From: Lachnospiraceae bacterium
Lineage (GTDB): Bacteria; Bacillota; Clostridia; Lachnospirales; Anaerotignaceae
DNA length: 64,000 nt
Direction of reading: 5' to 3'
NCBI GenBank assembly: GCA_019422065.1
Contig: JAHZEA010000013.1
Coordinates: forward strand, 1 to 64,000
The notes under the pieces are model-generated. The model had not been told where the DNA came from, did no database searches, and worked only from the letters and a program-made list of their open reading frames with translations. Position numbers and translations under genes: made by a program. This document shows positions 18,530-27,404 of the stretch, piece after piece. The first letter of the stretch is position 1, and each line of letters starts with the position of its first letter.

Positions 18530-18535
18530 TATAAT
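18530..18535 (+). promoter_or_regulatory. Extended -10 promoter of the C39-like peptidase gene
   Basis: TATAAT at 18530-18535 is directly preceded by TGG, giving the extended -10 form TGnTATAAT. A -35 box is weak (TACACA 17 bases upstream). The ATG is 20 bases downstream. Confidence 0.55.
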
Positions 18536-18554
18536 TACTGGCGGAGGGAGCACT

Positions 18555-19238
18555 ATGAAGCACTTTTGCAAATTATTTGTATATATACTTATTATTTCAT
18601 TTACAACTCTTTTAAATCCTGTTGAGCTTTCCAATTCTTGCTACAGCACAAATATAAATCCAGAAAATATAGAATTAAATACTGATGAAAACAACAGTTC
18701 AACTGTCCTTGAAGGCACATCCGCAAATGTGGTTTACTATAATCAAAAAGACCCTAAATGGGCCGATAAAATTTATGGCGGTAATAATACTATATCTGTT
18801 TATGGCTGCGGCCCTACAACTTTAGCTATGCTTGTTTCAAGCCTTACAGAAGAAACTCTCACTCCAGACCAAATGGCTAAATGGGCCTATGATAACGGAT
18901 ATTTCTGTGAAAACAGCGGCTCTTACCATTCAATTATACCCGAAGGCGCTGCTTATTGGGGACTTAATGTTCAGTCCGTTACCGATTATTCACCCGATAA
19001 TATAACAAGCCTTATGTCAACAGGCAATTTAATTGTTGTATTAATGGGAAATGGCCATTTTACGGAAAACGGCCATTTCTTAATACTTCGCGGCGTTACT
19101 TTAGATGGTAAACTGCTTATTGCTGACCCTGCCAGCTGGGAAAATACCCAAAAGCAATGGGACATGGAAATAATAATAAACGAAGCCAAATATGGCTGCG
19201 GCAACGGCGGCCCTATGTGGTCAGTATCAACTTATTAA
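18555..19238 (+). CDS. Secreted C39-like (papain-fold) peptidase
   Basis: A 227-residue protein with an N-terminal signal peptide (about 1-25). After a polar linker comes a C39-like peptidase domain from VVYYNQKDPKWAD onward. The likely catalytic Cys is in VYGCGPTTLAML, the His in NGHFLILRG and the Asp in LLIADPAS, the usual order for the Peptidase_C39_2 family. Family members cut peptides or peptidoglycan-related substrates outside the cell; the substrate here is unknown. Start: ATG after GGAGGG, with an extended -10 promoter close upstream. It is convergent with the fliT-like gene and overlaps its end by 4 bases, with no terminator between them. Confidence 0.85.
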   Translation: MKHFCKLFVYILIISFTTLLNPVELSNSCYSTNINPENIELNTDENNSSTVLEGTSANVVYYNQKDPKWADKIYGGNNTISVYGCGPTTLAMLVSSLTEETLTPDQMAKWAYDNGYFCENSGSYHSIIPEGAAYWGLNVQSVTDYSPDNITSLMSTGNLIVVLMGNGHFTENGHFLILRGVTLDGKLLIADPASWENTQKQWDMEIIINEAKYGCGNGGPMWSVSTY

Positions 19239-19624
19239 ATACCGTAAAATGACTTATTTCCGGCTAAACGCACGCTTATTTTTTTATCAATCTCTATTAT
19301 TTTTTCAAGTACCCTGCGATTTCTTTTCTTAATGCTTATTATATGCTCTAAATCTTCCGGAAACGAATCAAAATCATTGTAATTATTAATATATTTTCTG
19401 TATTGAGCACTTATTAAAGAACATGCCCTGTTTATATCTTCATCAATTACACTTATTTTATCCATTTCCTCTCCGCGCATTTTCATAACCATGTTAACGC
19501 TGTCCCTGTCGTTATTTTTTAATAAATCGTCCAGCTCTTTAGTTAAGCGGTAAATCTCAACAAAGCCGGTGTATTTTTTTTCCAGTTTACCTGATATTTC
19601 TTCTAAATACTCTTTTTGCTGCAT
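19235..19624 (-). CDS. FliT-like flagellar chaperone, probable
   Basis: A 129-residue all-helical, charged protein without membrane segments. It lies 23 bases downstream of fliS, the usual place of fliT, whose product binds the C-terminus of FliD and escorts it to the export gate. The sequence shows only helix-forming repeats (LEKKYTGFVEIYRLTKELDDLL, KKRNRRVLEKIIEIDKKI), as in the poorly conserved FlgN/FliT group. The call therefore rests mainly on position and size. The stop codon overlaps the convergent peptidase gene. Confidence 0.65.
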   Translation of the reverse strand: MQQKEYLEEISGKLEKKYTGFVEIYRLTKELDDLLKNNDRDSVNMVMKMRGEEMDKISVIDEDINRACSLISAQYRKYINNYNDFDSFPEDLEHIISIKKRNRRVLEKIIEIDKKISVRLAGNKSFYGI

Positions 19625-19647
19625 ACAAATACCTCTTTAAAAGTATA

Positions 19648-20016
19648 TTAACTGCTAAGACGGTCAGCCTCTTTAAAAGTATCTCTCAGCTCAGAAATTT
19701 TCTGCTTTAATTCGCCTATAATTTCTTTATTTCTTCCGGCACGCAGCCTTCCTAGCTGAAAAAGAAAATAATCATACAGCCTGTATAAATCAGAGCTTAT
19801 GGCATATTTCCTATCCAAAATAGAGCTTAAGTATCTGATTATTTTCTCCGTTCTAGTAACGGAATCCTCAAACTGTTCATAGTTTTTATTTTCAAGAGCT
19901 ATCTGCGCCAGTGCAAGTCTTTTAATGCTTTCATCATATAAAAGAATAAGCATTTCGCTTTTTGTCATTGTAGATATAGACTGCTGTTTATATTGCTGAT
20001 AACCATTAATATTCAT
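19648..20016 (-). CDS. fliS: Flagellin export chaperone FliS
   Basis: A 122-residue four-helix chaperone that binds the C-terminal helix of flagellin and prevents early polymerisation. Family motifs are clear: YQQYKQQSISTMTKSEMLILLYDESIKRL near the N-terminus and DLYRLYDYFLFQLGRLRAG in the middle. In Firmicutes FliS also contacts FliW. It lies between fliD and the fliT-like gene, 32 bases after fliD. The length matches the family. Confidence 0.96.
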   Translation of the reverse strand: MNINGYQQYKQQSISTMTKSEMLILLYDESIKRLALAQIALENKNYEQFEDSVTRTEKIIRYLSSILDRKYAISSDLYRLYDYFLFQLGRLRAGRNKEIIGELKQKISELRDTFKEADRLSS

Positions 20017-20048
20017 AAGACAAACTCTGTCCTTCCGCTTATTTTATA

Positions 20049-22676
20049 TTAGCTGAACTGAGATGACAACCAGCTGCTTTGGCTGTTCATCTGAGATATA
20101 AATGTCTCAAGACTTGTAAACTGACTATAATACCTCTCTGTTTCAGTTTCCAGCTTATCCTGTAATTTATCTATTTCATCATCAATGTCGTTCATCTGAT
20201 CAAGAAGTGAGTTATCCAGCATAGATAACGGTGATTCTGTAGCGCCTGCTATTTGAACAAAAACTCCTTTTACTGCACCGGATGTACCAGCATACTTATC
20301 AAATACATCTTTAATCTGATTCATTATTCCGGCTTTTTGTGTAACAACAGTTGTTCCGTCAGAACCAACAGTAGTCTCCTCTGTTCTTGTAAATATGTCA
20401 GATACTGATTCAGGGTCAGAAGCAAGAGCAGCTCTGAATTTAGTTTCATCAAATGTAAGTTTACCGTGGTCAGAATAAGTTGATGATGTTGTTATGCCCA
20501 TATCTTCAAGAAGTTTTATTGATTCAGAATCACTTGAGAATATAAAACGTATGCTTGAAGTAAATGACTTTAAGTCTGAATCATTAAAGAGCATGCCGGC
20601 TTTAGCCTTTTCTTCCCATGCCTTAATCTGGTCTTCTGTCATTTCCTCTTTCTGCTCATCTGTTAAAGGCTGATAATCACGGTTTCTTTTTTCAGATAAC
20701 TCAGTATTTGTAAGCTCTATAATCTCGTTAAAATCAGTTATCATCTGCTTAACAGCCTCAACTATTTTATCAGCATCTACTTCAGCACCAAATGTAACAG
20801 CCTCTGATGTAGGGTCAACACCACTATTATCTTCATTCATGCCAAAAGTACCCTTTACTGTAACAGTTAAGCCGTCAATGTCAAATGTGTTTGATGAACG
20901 TGTAATTTCAACAGGGTCTGCTCCGCCTTCTCCGTCATAGTCAACATAAATAATCGCATCCTGTCCTTTTGTAACGGTGTAATCATCATTTCCGTCCATA
21001 GTTCCTACATTCTTGCCAAATATTGCCTGACCAAGATTGAAACTATTTTCGTCTTCTCCTATTTTATCTCCGTTTCCCTTAACAGCACCGCCTACAATAG
21101 AGAATTTACCGCTGGCACCAGGGTCTGTTGAAGTAAGTGTAAATGTATCAGAAGTTTCGGAATATGAAACTTTAACGTTTGCATCACTGGCATTTATGGC
21201 TTTTATAATATCGTTAAGTGATGTATCTGCACTGAATTTTGTACCATCAACAGTTTTATCTATAGTTGTAATTTCTCCTGTAACATCATTTCTAATATTA
21301 ATAACATAATCGTTTCTGTTTTCATCATCTTGAAGGGTATAATTTGAGTTTTTCATATTTAAGCCAGAATCAGCAACAGAAGCATCCAAATTAACCCTAT
21401 TTGAGTCACCTGCTGTAAGTTTTAAAGCCTTTAAAGCATCTGTATTGCCTGATGTAATTTCCAATACAGAGCTTGTATCTTCAGTGCCTGAACCGTCTTC
21501 AATACCATTAGCCACTGTTGTACCACTTCCGGCTTTTATAGTTCTAAATTCAAGCGTTCCACTGCCGTTATAATTATATGAAACATCAATTCTGCCAGAG
21601 CCAAACGCCTTGCCAAGCTGATTTTCAAGATATGTAGCAAGATTATCCATATTGGCATTTCCGTCTTCATCAAAAATCTTCTGTTCTGTTCCGTCTTTGC
21701 CTATAACAGTTGCGTCAGCGCTTGGAAGTTCTATAGATTTTGTTGTTCCGTTATATGTAAAAGAAATAGTTTTTCCTTCACCTGTAAGCATATCTTTTAA
21801 TTTTTTTGTTACCTGATAGTCTTCACCTGTAAGCTCGCTGTCAGCAATAGCTGTTCCTTTTATAGGCGAATCTTTGCTGGCAGTAGCTTCTTCTTCAAAG
21901 CCCAATACTTTCAAAAGGTCTTCGCTGCTGTCTGTAATTTTAATTGAGTTTCCGGCGTTGGCTACATCAGGACTTGCAAAATCAAAAGTAACTTCACCAG
22001 AATCTTTATTATAGCCAAATTTAACTATATCAGAAAGCTTTTTGCTGTCTGTGCCGTAATCTATTTCTTTTAATTGTTCATTTAAATCATTAACAATATC
22101 CTCTACGCTATCATACTTATTTACATTTCCATCACCCTTTGAAAGAGTAACTGTAAAGCTTTTTGAACCGTAAGTAAATGAAATTGACTGACCTTCGAGT
22201 TTACTGCTTGTATATTCTTCGTTTCCTGTTACTTTATCACTGTTAAGTATCTGGTCTGAAACTGAACTATTTGAAACATAGCTTGTGTTCTGTGCCAGCT
22301 GCTTAACAGCGCTAATTGCTATGTTTTCAACATTGCTTGATGTACCGCTAACACTTACATACTTGCTATTTTCACCAATAACAGAAAGCAGTGTTGCGTC
22401 AAAAAAGCTTGGACTTCTTAAGTTGCTTTCAGAACTGTATGAAGTGTATTTATTCTGAAAAGCAATTAATTTAGAGCTAATAGACCTATAGTCGTCCATC
22501 TTCCACTGAAGAAGCTGTTTTTGCTGATTTTGCTTAGCTATTTTGGAACGAGTGCTAGCTGTCATGCTTTCTATTAAAGCGTCCGTATCAAGACCGCTGG
22601 CAAGACCTGTAATTCTTTTATTTGTATTAAATATACTGCTGCTTGTGCTTGAGCTAAGACTTCCTACTGATGCCAT
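20049..22676 (-). CDS. fliD: Flagellar filament cap protein FliD, long form
   Basis: A HAP2 cap protein of 875 residues that helps flagellin subunits fold at the filament tip. The N-terminal FliD_N region (ITGLASGLDTDALIESMTAS, then QKQLLQWKMDDYRSISSKL) and the C-terminal FliD_C region (LLEDMGITTSSTYSDHGKLTFDE, then DDEIDKLQDKLETETERYYSQFTSLETFISQM) are both typical. The central ~500 residues are Ser/Thr/Asp/Gly-rich, with several similar TVTLS/FTLTS beta segments, and form an enlarged exposed domain; common FliD proteins have 450-700 residues. It is the first gene of fliD-fliS-fliT and has its own predicted sigma-28 promoter. Confidence 0.95.
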   Translation of the reverse strand: MASVGSLSSSTSSSIFNTNKRITGLASGLDTDALIESMTASTRSKIAKQNQQKQLLQWKMDDYRSISSKLIAFQNKYTSYSSESNLRSPSFFDATLLSVIGENSKYVSVSGTSSNVENIAISAVKQLAQNTSYVSNSSVSDQILNSDKVTGNEEYTSSKLEGQSISFTYGSKSFTVTLSKGDGNVNKYDSVEDIVNDLNEQLKEIDYGTDSKKLSDIVKFGYNKDSGEVTFDFASPDVANAGNSIKITDSSEDLLKVLGFEEEATASKDSPIKGTAIADSELTGEDYQVTKKLKDMLTGEGKTISFTYNGTTKSIELPSADATVIGKDGTEQKIFDEDGNANMDNLATYLENQLGKAFGSGRIDVSYNYNGSGTLEFRTIKAGSGTTVANGIEDGSGTEDTSSVLEITSGNTDALKALKLTAGDSNRVNLDASVADSGLNMKNSNYTLQDDENRNDYVINIRNDVTGEITTIDKTVDGTKFSADTSLNDIIKAINASDANVKVSYSETSDTFTLTSTDPGASGKFSIVGGAVKGNGDKIGEDENSFNLGQAIFGKNVGTMDGNDDYTVTKGQDAIIYVDYDGEGGADPVEITRSSNTFDIDGLTVTVKGTFGMNEDNSGVDPTSEAVTFGAEVDADKIVEAVKQMITDFNEIIELTNTELSEKRNRDYQPLTDEQKEEMTEDQIKAWEEKAKAGMLFNDSDLKSFTSSIRFIFSSDSESIKLLEDMGITTSSTYSDHGKLTFDETKFRAALASDPESVSDIFTRTEETTVGSDGTTVVTQKAGIMNQIKDVFDKYAGTSGAVKGVFVQIAGATESPLSMLDNSLLDQMNDIDDEIDKLQDKLETETERYYSQFTSLETFISQMNSQSSWLSSQFS

Positions 22677-22739
22677 ATTTTAACTCACTCCTTTATTTAT
22701 TTATAAATTTAACATTTAATCATTTTTATCTTTAATTAG

Positions 22740-22766
22740 TTATCGACATATAGTATCATTTAATTA
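22740..22766 (-). promoter_or_regulatory. Predicted sigma-28 promoter of fliD
   Basis: Minus strand TAAT (22766-22763), 15 bases, GTCGATAA (22747-22740). The spacing is the same as the other four predicted FliA promoters here. The fliD start is 64 bases downstream. Confidence 0.55.
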
Positions 22767-22812
22767 ATAACTAAATTCAAATAATTACATATCAAGTCAG
22801 GAGGTATTTTCT

Positions 22813-23580
22813 TTGGCATATATAATAGCACTTACAAATCAGAAAGGCGGCGTTGGAAAAACAACAACATCCTGCGCTTTAATAAGCGGCCTTACATCAA
22901 AGAATAAAAAAGTACTGGGCATAGACCTTGACCCTCAGGGCAACCTTGGCTTCAGTATGGGAATAGAAATAGAAGACTGCCTTACAATATACGATGCATT
23001 TAAAGGCCGCGCCTCTATTTCAGATGTTATACAGCATACAGATTTAGGTGATGTTATACCATCTAATATACTTTTAAGCGGTGCCGAGCTTGAATTTAAC
23101 CGTACAGGCCGTGAATTTTTATTAAAAAACTTAATTTCTGAAATAGAAAACCGATACGATTATATAGTTATAGATACTCCGCCGGCTTTAAATATACTTA
23201 CAGTAAACGCTTATGTGTCTTCACAGGCGCTTATAATACCAATGATACCGGAAATATTAAGCCTTCTTGGTGTAAGCCAGTTAAAAGAAACAGTAGATAC
23301 AGTAAAAAAATTCTATAACAGCAATTTAACCGTATTAGGCATACTCTTAACAAGATATAACGCAAGGCTTAACCTTTCTAAAGAAGTACACGAAATGGCC
23401 GAAAATATAGCAAACCAGCTGGGAACTCATGTTTTTGAAACTAAAATAAGAACAGGCGTATCCGTTGCCGAAGCTCCGGCTCATGGCGAGAGTATATTAA
23501 GCTATGCCCCTAAATCAAAACCATCTATCGATTACAGCAACTTCTTAGATGAATTATTAAGCAAAATACCACAAAGATAA
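22813..23580 (+). CDS. ParA/Soj-type Walker ATPase
   Basis: A 255-residue ParA-family ATPase. The deviant Walker A KGGVGKTTT at about residues 11-19 has both signature lysines. Walker A' (VLGIDLDPQGNLG) and Walker B (YDYIVIDTPPALN) are typical of Soj. Such ATPases form ATP-dependent dimers on the nucleoid and position DNA or protein clusters such as chemoreceptor arrays. Start is TTG after AGGAGG. The usual partner ParB is absent; the next gene encodes a ComFB-domain protein instead. It is not FlhG by sequence (no FlhG N-terminal extension), although flhF/flhG are missing from the fla operon. A cargo in the flagellar or chemotaxis apparatus is an inference from location. Confidence 0.88.
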   Translation: MAYIIALTNQKGGVGKTTTSCALISGLTSKNKKVLGIDLDPQGNLGFSMGIEIEDCLTIYDAFKGRASISDVIQHTDLGDVIPSNILLSGAELEFNRTGREFLLKNLISEIENRYDYIVIDTPPALNILTVNAYVSSQALIIPMIPEILSLLGVSQLKETVDTVKKFYNSNLTVLGILLTRYNARLNLSKEVHEMAENIANQLGTHVFETKIRTGVSVAEAPAHGESILSYAPKSKPSIDYSNFLDELLSKIPQR

Positions 23581-23600
23581 GTAACCGGAGGTTATGTGTT

Positions 23601-24515
23601 ATGGCTAAAAAAAGCAACAAAACAGCCCATGTCCTTAATTTAATTTCAAACTCAAAGCACATAGCTGTTGAAACAGAAAATCAAACTCAGCCGGCAGGCA
23701 ATATACCGGAAGATATACACCCCACAATTAAAAACAGTCTTGAGAAAGCGGCCAAAAGTGAAGCTCTCTCCAATATGATTAAAGAAAACCTTGAAAAAGA
23801 AATATCTAATGAGTTTAAAACCAGCACCAATACAGAAAGCAGTTACTTGACGCCTTCTGATGATTTAAAAAACGAAACAAACCAAAACGTCCCTGATGAC
23901 ACAGAAATTATAAATTCCAATACAACAGATGATTTACAGTATACGGAAATTAAAGAAACTGAATCTCAGCCAGAGCCTGATAATACCCATGAAACAGAGA
24001 AAATAGCAACTGTTGATTTAGATGAAAAAGCGGAAAATGATATACCAAACGAATATTATAAATCCGAAAACAGCGCTTCTGTAGCAGAATATAATTCACA
24101 AAGCGATTTAACAGAAGAAAGTCCGCAAAGCAACACTTCTTCTCCGGCTGACAATATTGAAAATACACAAACTGCGTTGGACGACAATTCACAAAACAAT
24201 ACATTATCCACAGAAAACAATTCACCGGAAAATAAAGAAACAGAGTTTATATATTTAAACGTATGCGAAGAATTAGTGCGTGATAAGGTTAATGAATACA
24301 TGGACAAATTTAATGTATGCAAATGCAAACGGTGCGTAGCCGATACAATGGCTCTTGCCCTTACAAACCTTCCGCCTAAGTATGTTGTATTAAATAATAA
24401 AGACGAAATACCTTTTATCAGTTTTTACGAAAATAAATACAGAATACTGCTTATGACCGAGCTTACAAAGGCATGCCTTACAGTAAACGATAACCCAAGA
24501 CATAAAAAAGATTAA
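23601..24515 (+). CDS. ComFB-domain protein with long acidic linker, partner of ParA
   Basis: A 304-residue protein in three parts. A short basic N-terminus (MAKKSNKTAHVLNLIS) is followed by a long disordered acidic region rich in Glu, Asn, Ser and Thr (about 30-210). The C-terminal ~90-residue ComFB domain runs from FIYLNVCEELVRDKVNEYM through CKCKRCVADTMALALTNLPPKYVV, with three clustered cysteines. ComFB proteins have been described as cyclic dinucleotide receptors in cyanobacteria and Bacillus. It lies 20 bases after the ParA gene, so it is co-transcribed. The basic N-terminal peptide on a long linker is the layout of ParA-stimulating peptides in other systems; that parallel is inference. 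Confidence 0.82.
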   Translation: MAKKSNKTAHVLNLISNSKHIAVETENQTQPAGNIPEDIHPTIKNSLEKAAKSEALSNMIKENLEKEISNEFKTSTNTESSYLTPSDDLKNETNQNVPDDTEIINSNTTDDLQYTEIKETESQPEPDNTHETEKIATVDLDEKAENDIPNEYYKSENSASVAEYNSQSDLTEESPQSNTSSPADNIENTQTALDDNSQNNTLSTENNSPENKETEFIYLNVCEELVRDKVNEYMDKFNVCKCKRCVADTMALALTNLPPKYVVLNNKDEIPFISFYENKYRILLMTELTKACLTVNDNPRHKKD

Positions 24516-24545
24516 TTTTCAAATTTTATCAGATTATAATAAAAT

Positions 24546-24587
24546 AAGAGAGTGAATAAAAAATCAATTTTATTCAACTCTCTTTTT
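24546..24587. terminator. Bidirectional terminator between the ComFB gene and the EAL-HDOD gene
   Basis: Arms AGAGAGTGAATAAAA and TTTTATTCAACTCTCT pair with a one-base bulge around a short loop, with T-runs on both strands. It serves two convergent genes. Confidence 0.8.
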
Positions 24588-24605
24588 ATTATGTATTTTA
24601 TTTAA

Positions 24606-25847
24606 TTACTTAAAATCACTTGTTTGGTTTACTATGTTTTTCCAAACTTCATTTACCTGCTCTACACAGTCAAAATAAATCTGCGCCAGCATATCCATAG
24701 GTACATTAAGTTCCTGTGCGTAAATTGTTATATTCTTCCAGTCGGCTTTCTCGTAGCTTATTACCAGTTTTAATAATGTTCCGCATCTGCCTTCTTTTGA
24801 TACAATAGCCTTTTTAACATCTTCAGATATAGGTATTTCGTTAATAACTTCTTCAACCGGTGCATCTACCAAAGCGTCTATTGTAGAGAACATACCAAGC
24901 AAATAAACATCTGATTTTGTAATGTTTAAATCCTTAACATAATTGAACAGTGCAAGACAGAAATTAGCCCTCTGGAATGATATTTTAAGTATTTCTTCAG
25001 AGCTTGAGCTGATTTCGCCTTTCTGCTCAAAGCTAAGCAGGTATACCCACTGCTTAAGCTGATTTAAGCCAAGTATTGTAATTGCCTGTTTTACTGAAGC
25101 CGTTCTGTGCCTTAAAGCAAAATGAACGGAGTTTACCATTTTTAAAATTGCGTATGTAAGTGTTGCGTCGCGTGTTATAATTTCTTCAATCTCGTCTAAA
25201 TCAGGTTCGTCTTTTGTAACGGCAACTACCAGCTGGAAGAAATTGCTCTGCATAAATTCTGTTTTGTTGGTCTTAGTTGCCATAGCCTCGGCAATGTAGC
25301 TTCCCTGATAATAATCCGCTGGAAATTCCTTTACTTTAGCATAGAGCGATGCATCATCAATACCTGTTATAATGCATTTTTTATTAAAACCGCTGCCAAG
25401 TCTTAAAAGGTTATTCATAGATGTTTCACTTGTAACAAGTTTGGCATCTATTTTTAAATACTCCACATACTCCAAAAAACTGAAGTATCTTGGAGAAAAC
25501 TGAAAATCGTTTATACAGAATTTATAACCTTCTTCTTTATACTTTTTTATTATTGTAGCAGCTAACGGATGAATAATAACACTGTCATCAATCTGTATTA
25601 TAAGATTATCCGGCTGAAACATTTTAGGGGTATTTTTAAAAAGCAGGTTTGGCGTAAATGTCATAAATACCCTTTCAGCTGAAGATATCTTTTCGCTGTT
25701 TTGCATCAAAAAAGACGATATAGAATCAGCTGCCGCATAGTCTTTCATTAACTCATCATGCTCATTTTCAACATGAAACAATATCTCATAACCAAATGTA
25801 GAACCTAAGTTATCTTTAATCGGCTGCCTTACAATGAATTTACGCAT
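24606..25847 (-). CDS. Degenerate EAL-HDOD signalling protein (YuxH type)
   Basis: A 413-residue protein. The N-terminal ~190 residues follow the EAL fold (RKFIVRQPIKDNLGSTFGYEILF) but the catalytic EAL triplet is replaced (YEILF) and the later acidic metal-binding motifs are missing (CINDFQFSPRYF), so c-di-GMP hydrolysis is unlikely. The C-terminal half is an HDOD domain (ITRDATLTYAILKMVNS; VKQAITILGLNQLKQWVYLL). Proteins of this layout are regulatory and often sit near motility genes. A TTG at 25853 opens the ORF, but GGGGG is correctly spaced for the ATG two codons later, which I use. It follows cheV by 37 bases from this start and is probably co-transcribed with it. Confidence 0.88.
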   Translation of the reverse strand: MRKFIVRQPIKDNLGSTFGYEILFHVENEHDELMKDYAAADSISSFLMQNSEKISSAERVFMTFTPNLLFKNTPKMFQPDNLIIQIDDSVIIHPLAATIIKKYKEEGYKFCINDFQFSPRYFSFLEYVEYLKIDAKLVTSETSMNNLLRLGSGFNKKCIITGIDDASLYAKVKEFPADYYQGSYIAEAMATKTNKTEFMQSNFFQLVVAVTKDEPDLDEIEEIITRDATLTYAILKMVNSVHFALRHRTASVKQAITILGLNQLKQWVYLLSFEQKGEISSSSEEILKISFQRANFCLALFNYVKDLNITKSDVYLLGMFSTIDALVDAPVEEVINEIPISEDVKKAIVSKEGRCGTLLKLVISYEKADWKNITIYAQELNVPMDMLAQIYFDCVEQVNEVWKNIVNQTSDFK

Positions 25848-25884
25848 TGTCAAAACCCCCTTTGCCTGTTTATCCCCACAGATG

Positions 25885-26820
25885 TCAATTATCCTTATTT
25901 TTGTTCTTTAATAATAACTGGTCTATAACTTCTACCAAATGCCCTATTTCAGGCTTTGAAAGCTGCTCATCAGCTCCAAGCTGTTTTCCTTTTATTTCCA
26001 TTTCGTGATTAATTAAAGACGAGAAAATAATAATTGGTATAGACTTAAGCTTTTCATCAGACTTAATAAGTTTTGTAAGTCTGTGGCCGTCCATCATAGG
26101 CATTTCTATATCGGTTATTACAAGAGAAACACGGCTTTTTAAATCTTCTTCGTTTTTCAAAGTTAAAAGATAGTCCCATGCTTCCTGTCCGTTATTAAAC
26201 TTTGTAATGTTTGTATATCCGGCTTTGCTTAATGCTTCAGTCATCATTTTAGAAAGAAGTATAGAGTCTTCAGCTATAACTATAGGTGAAGCATTTCTTT
26301 CTCTGTGACCCATTTTTTCAATTTCACTAAGCTGTATGCCTGTTTCTGGTGCTATTTCAGCTACTATTTTTTCAAAATCCAGTATTGTAACAAGGTCTTT
26401 TCCGCATTGGGCTATACCTGTTGCCACACCTTCTTCACCGCCGGTAACCGTTTTATCCGGTTTTTGTATGTCTCTCCAAGAAATACGGCAAATGCCCTCT
26501 ACTGTATGTACGCGGAACGCTATAAACAAGTTATTGAAATTTGTAATTATAAACAAATCCCTTTCTTCTTTTTTAGACGGAACTCCGGTTAAATACATAG
26601 GCAAATCAACAACAGTAAGCAGTATATCCCTTGGCTTAAAAATGCCTTCTACTGCCGGATGTGTATGCGGCATAGGCTTTACTTTATCGGCCATAATTAT
26701 TTCTCTTACTTTGGCAACATTAATGCCGTATAAATTGCCGTCAATTGTAAATTCCATAATCTCTATTTCATTAGTACCGGATTCCAATAAAATACCGGTC
26801 TTTGTACCTTCATTATCCAT
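25885..26820 (-). CDS. cheV: Chemotaxis coupling protein CheV (CheW-receiver fusion)
   Basis: A 311-residue protein with an N-terminal CheW domain (IEIMEFTIDGNLYGINVAKVREII, FKPRDILLTVVDLPMYL) and a C-terminal receiver (VIAEDSILLSKMM; phospho-acceptor Asp at about 237 in LVITDIEMPMMDG; Lys in QLSKPE). CheV couples receptors to CheA and adapts by phosphorylation. The ORF could open 21 codons upstream, but the ATG at 26820 has AAGGAGGG at ideal spacing, and the upstream extension overlaps the predicted sigma-28 promoter, so the shorter form is chosen. Confidence 0.93.
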   Translation of the reverse strand: MDNEGTKTGILLESGTNEIEIMEFTIDGNLYGINVAKVREIIMADKVKPMPHTHPAVEGIFKPRDILLTVVDLPMYLTGVPSKKEERDLFIITNFNNLFIAFRVHTVEGICRISWRDIQKPDKTVTGGEEGVATGIAQCGKDLVTILDFEKIVAEIAPETGIQLSEIEKMGHRERNASPIVIAEDSILLSKMMTEALSKAGYTNITKFNNGQEAWDYLLTLKNEEDLKSRVSLVITDIEMPMMDGHRLTKLIKSDEKLKSIPIIIFSSLINHEMEIKGKQLGADEQLSKPEIGHLVEVIDQLLLKNKNKDN

Positions 26821-26842
26821 AGCGAAACCCTCCTTACTTTTA

Positions 26843-26869
26843 TTATCGTCTGAATGACTGAAAAAATAA
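26843..26869 (-). promoter_or_regulatory. Predicted sigma-28 promoter of cheV
   Basis: Minus strand TTAT (26869-26866), 15 bases, GACGATAA (26850-26843). It lies in the only sizeable gap after cheD, so cheV and the EAL-HDOD gene can be induced by FliA independently of the long operon. Confidence 0.65.
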
Positions 26870-26906
26870 GAACTACAATGCATTAAACTAAAATATTGCT
26901 CATAAC

Positions 26907-27404
26907 TTAAAGTTTTATTTCACCTTTTCCAAAAGATTTCACTATAGCGTCACCTGTTGACGCATCAAAGGACAGCGTTCTTGCATAATTGCTTCCTACA
27001 TCTTCTTTAAGTATAGGTATACGTTCTTTGCGCAGTACCTGCCTTACGCTTTCAACATTTCTTGCGCCTATGTTGTTAAGGGAGCTGTTGCCTCCGGCAA
27101 CCTCGAACATTTTAGCCCCTCCGGCTATTTTAGCTATAAGTCGTGTTCTGGACGCACCAAAAGCTTCCATTTTACGTATCATTTCCGGTATACCTGTATC
27201 AGCATATTTTAGTATATTGCTGTCACGCTGGCTATTATAAATATTAGGCAGCATAATATGTATAAGCCCGGCTAGTCTAAGTACCGGGTCATAAATGCAT
27301 ATACCAACACATGAACCAAGAGCATAAGTAATCAAAACTCCCGGCGCTCTGCATATTTTCATATCGGCAATACCTACTGTATAAGCTTTATTCACATGAA
27401 ACAC
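26907..27404 (-). CDS. cheD: Chemoreceptor glutamine deamidase CheD
   Basis: A 165-residue enzyme that deamidates glutamines on MCPs and binds CheC. The catalytic Cys is in YALGSCVGICIYD and the His in LAGLIHIMLPN, the standard pair; the KIAGGAKMF and IGARNVESVRQVL motifs complete the family pattern. Its start overlaps the end of cheC by 17 bases, matching the known CheC-CheD partnership. It is the last gene of the long fla/che operon. Confidence 0.96.
   Translation of the reverse strand: MFHVNKAYTVGIADMKICRAPGVLITYALGSCVGICIYDPVLRLAGLIHIMLPNIYNSQRDSNILKYADTGIPEMIRKMEAFGASRTRLIAKIAGGAKMFEVAGGNSSLNNIGARNVESVRQVLRKERIPILKEDVGSNYARTLSFDASTGDAIVKSFGKGEIKL

Noticed and set aside
26336..26857. 173-residue open frame opposite cheV
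   Set aside because: It lies wholly antisense to the CheW and receiver domains of CheV and to its start region; no start signal is seen.
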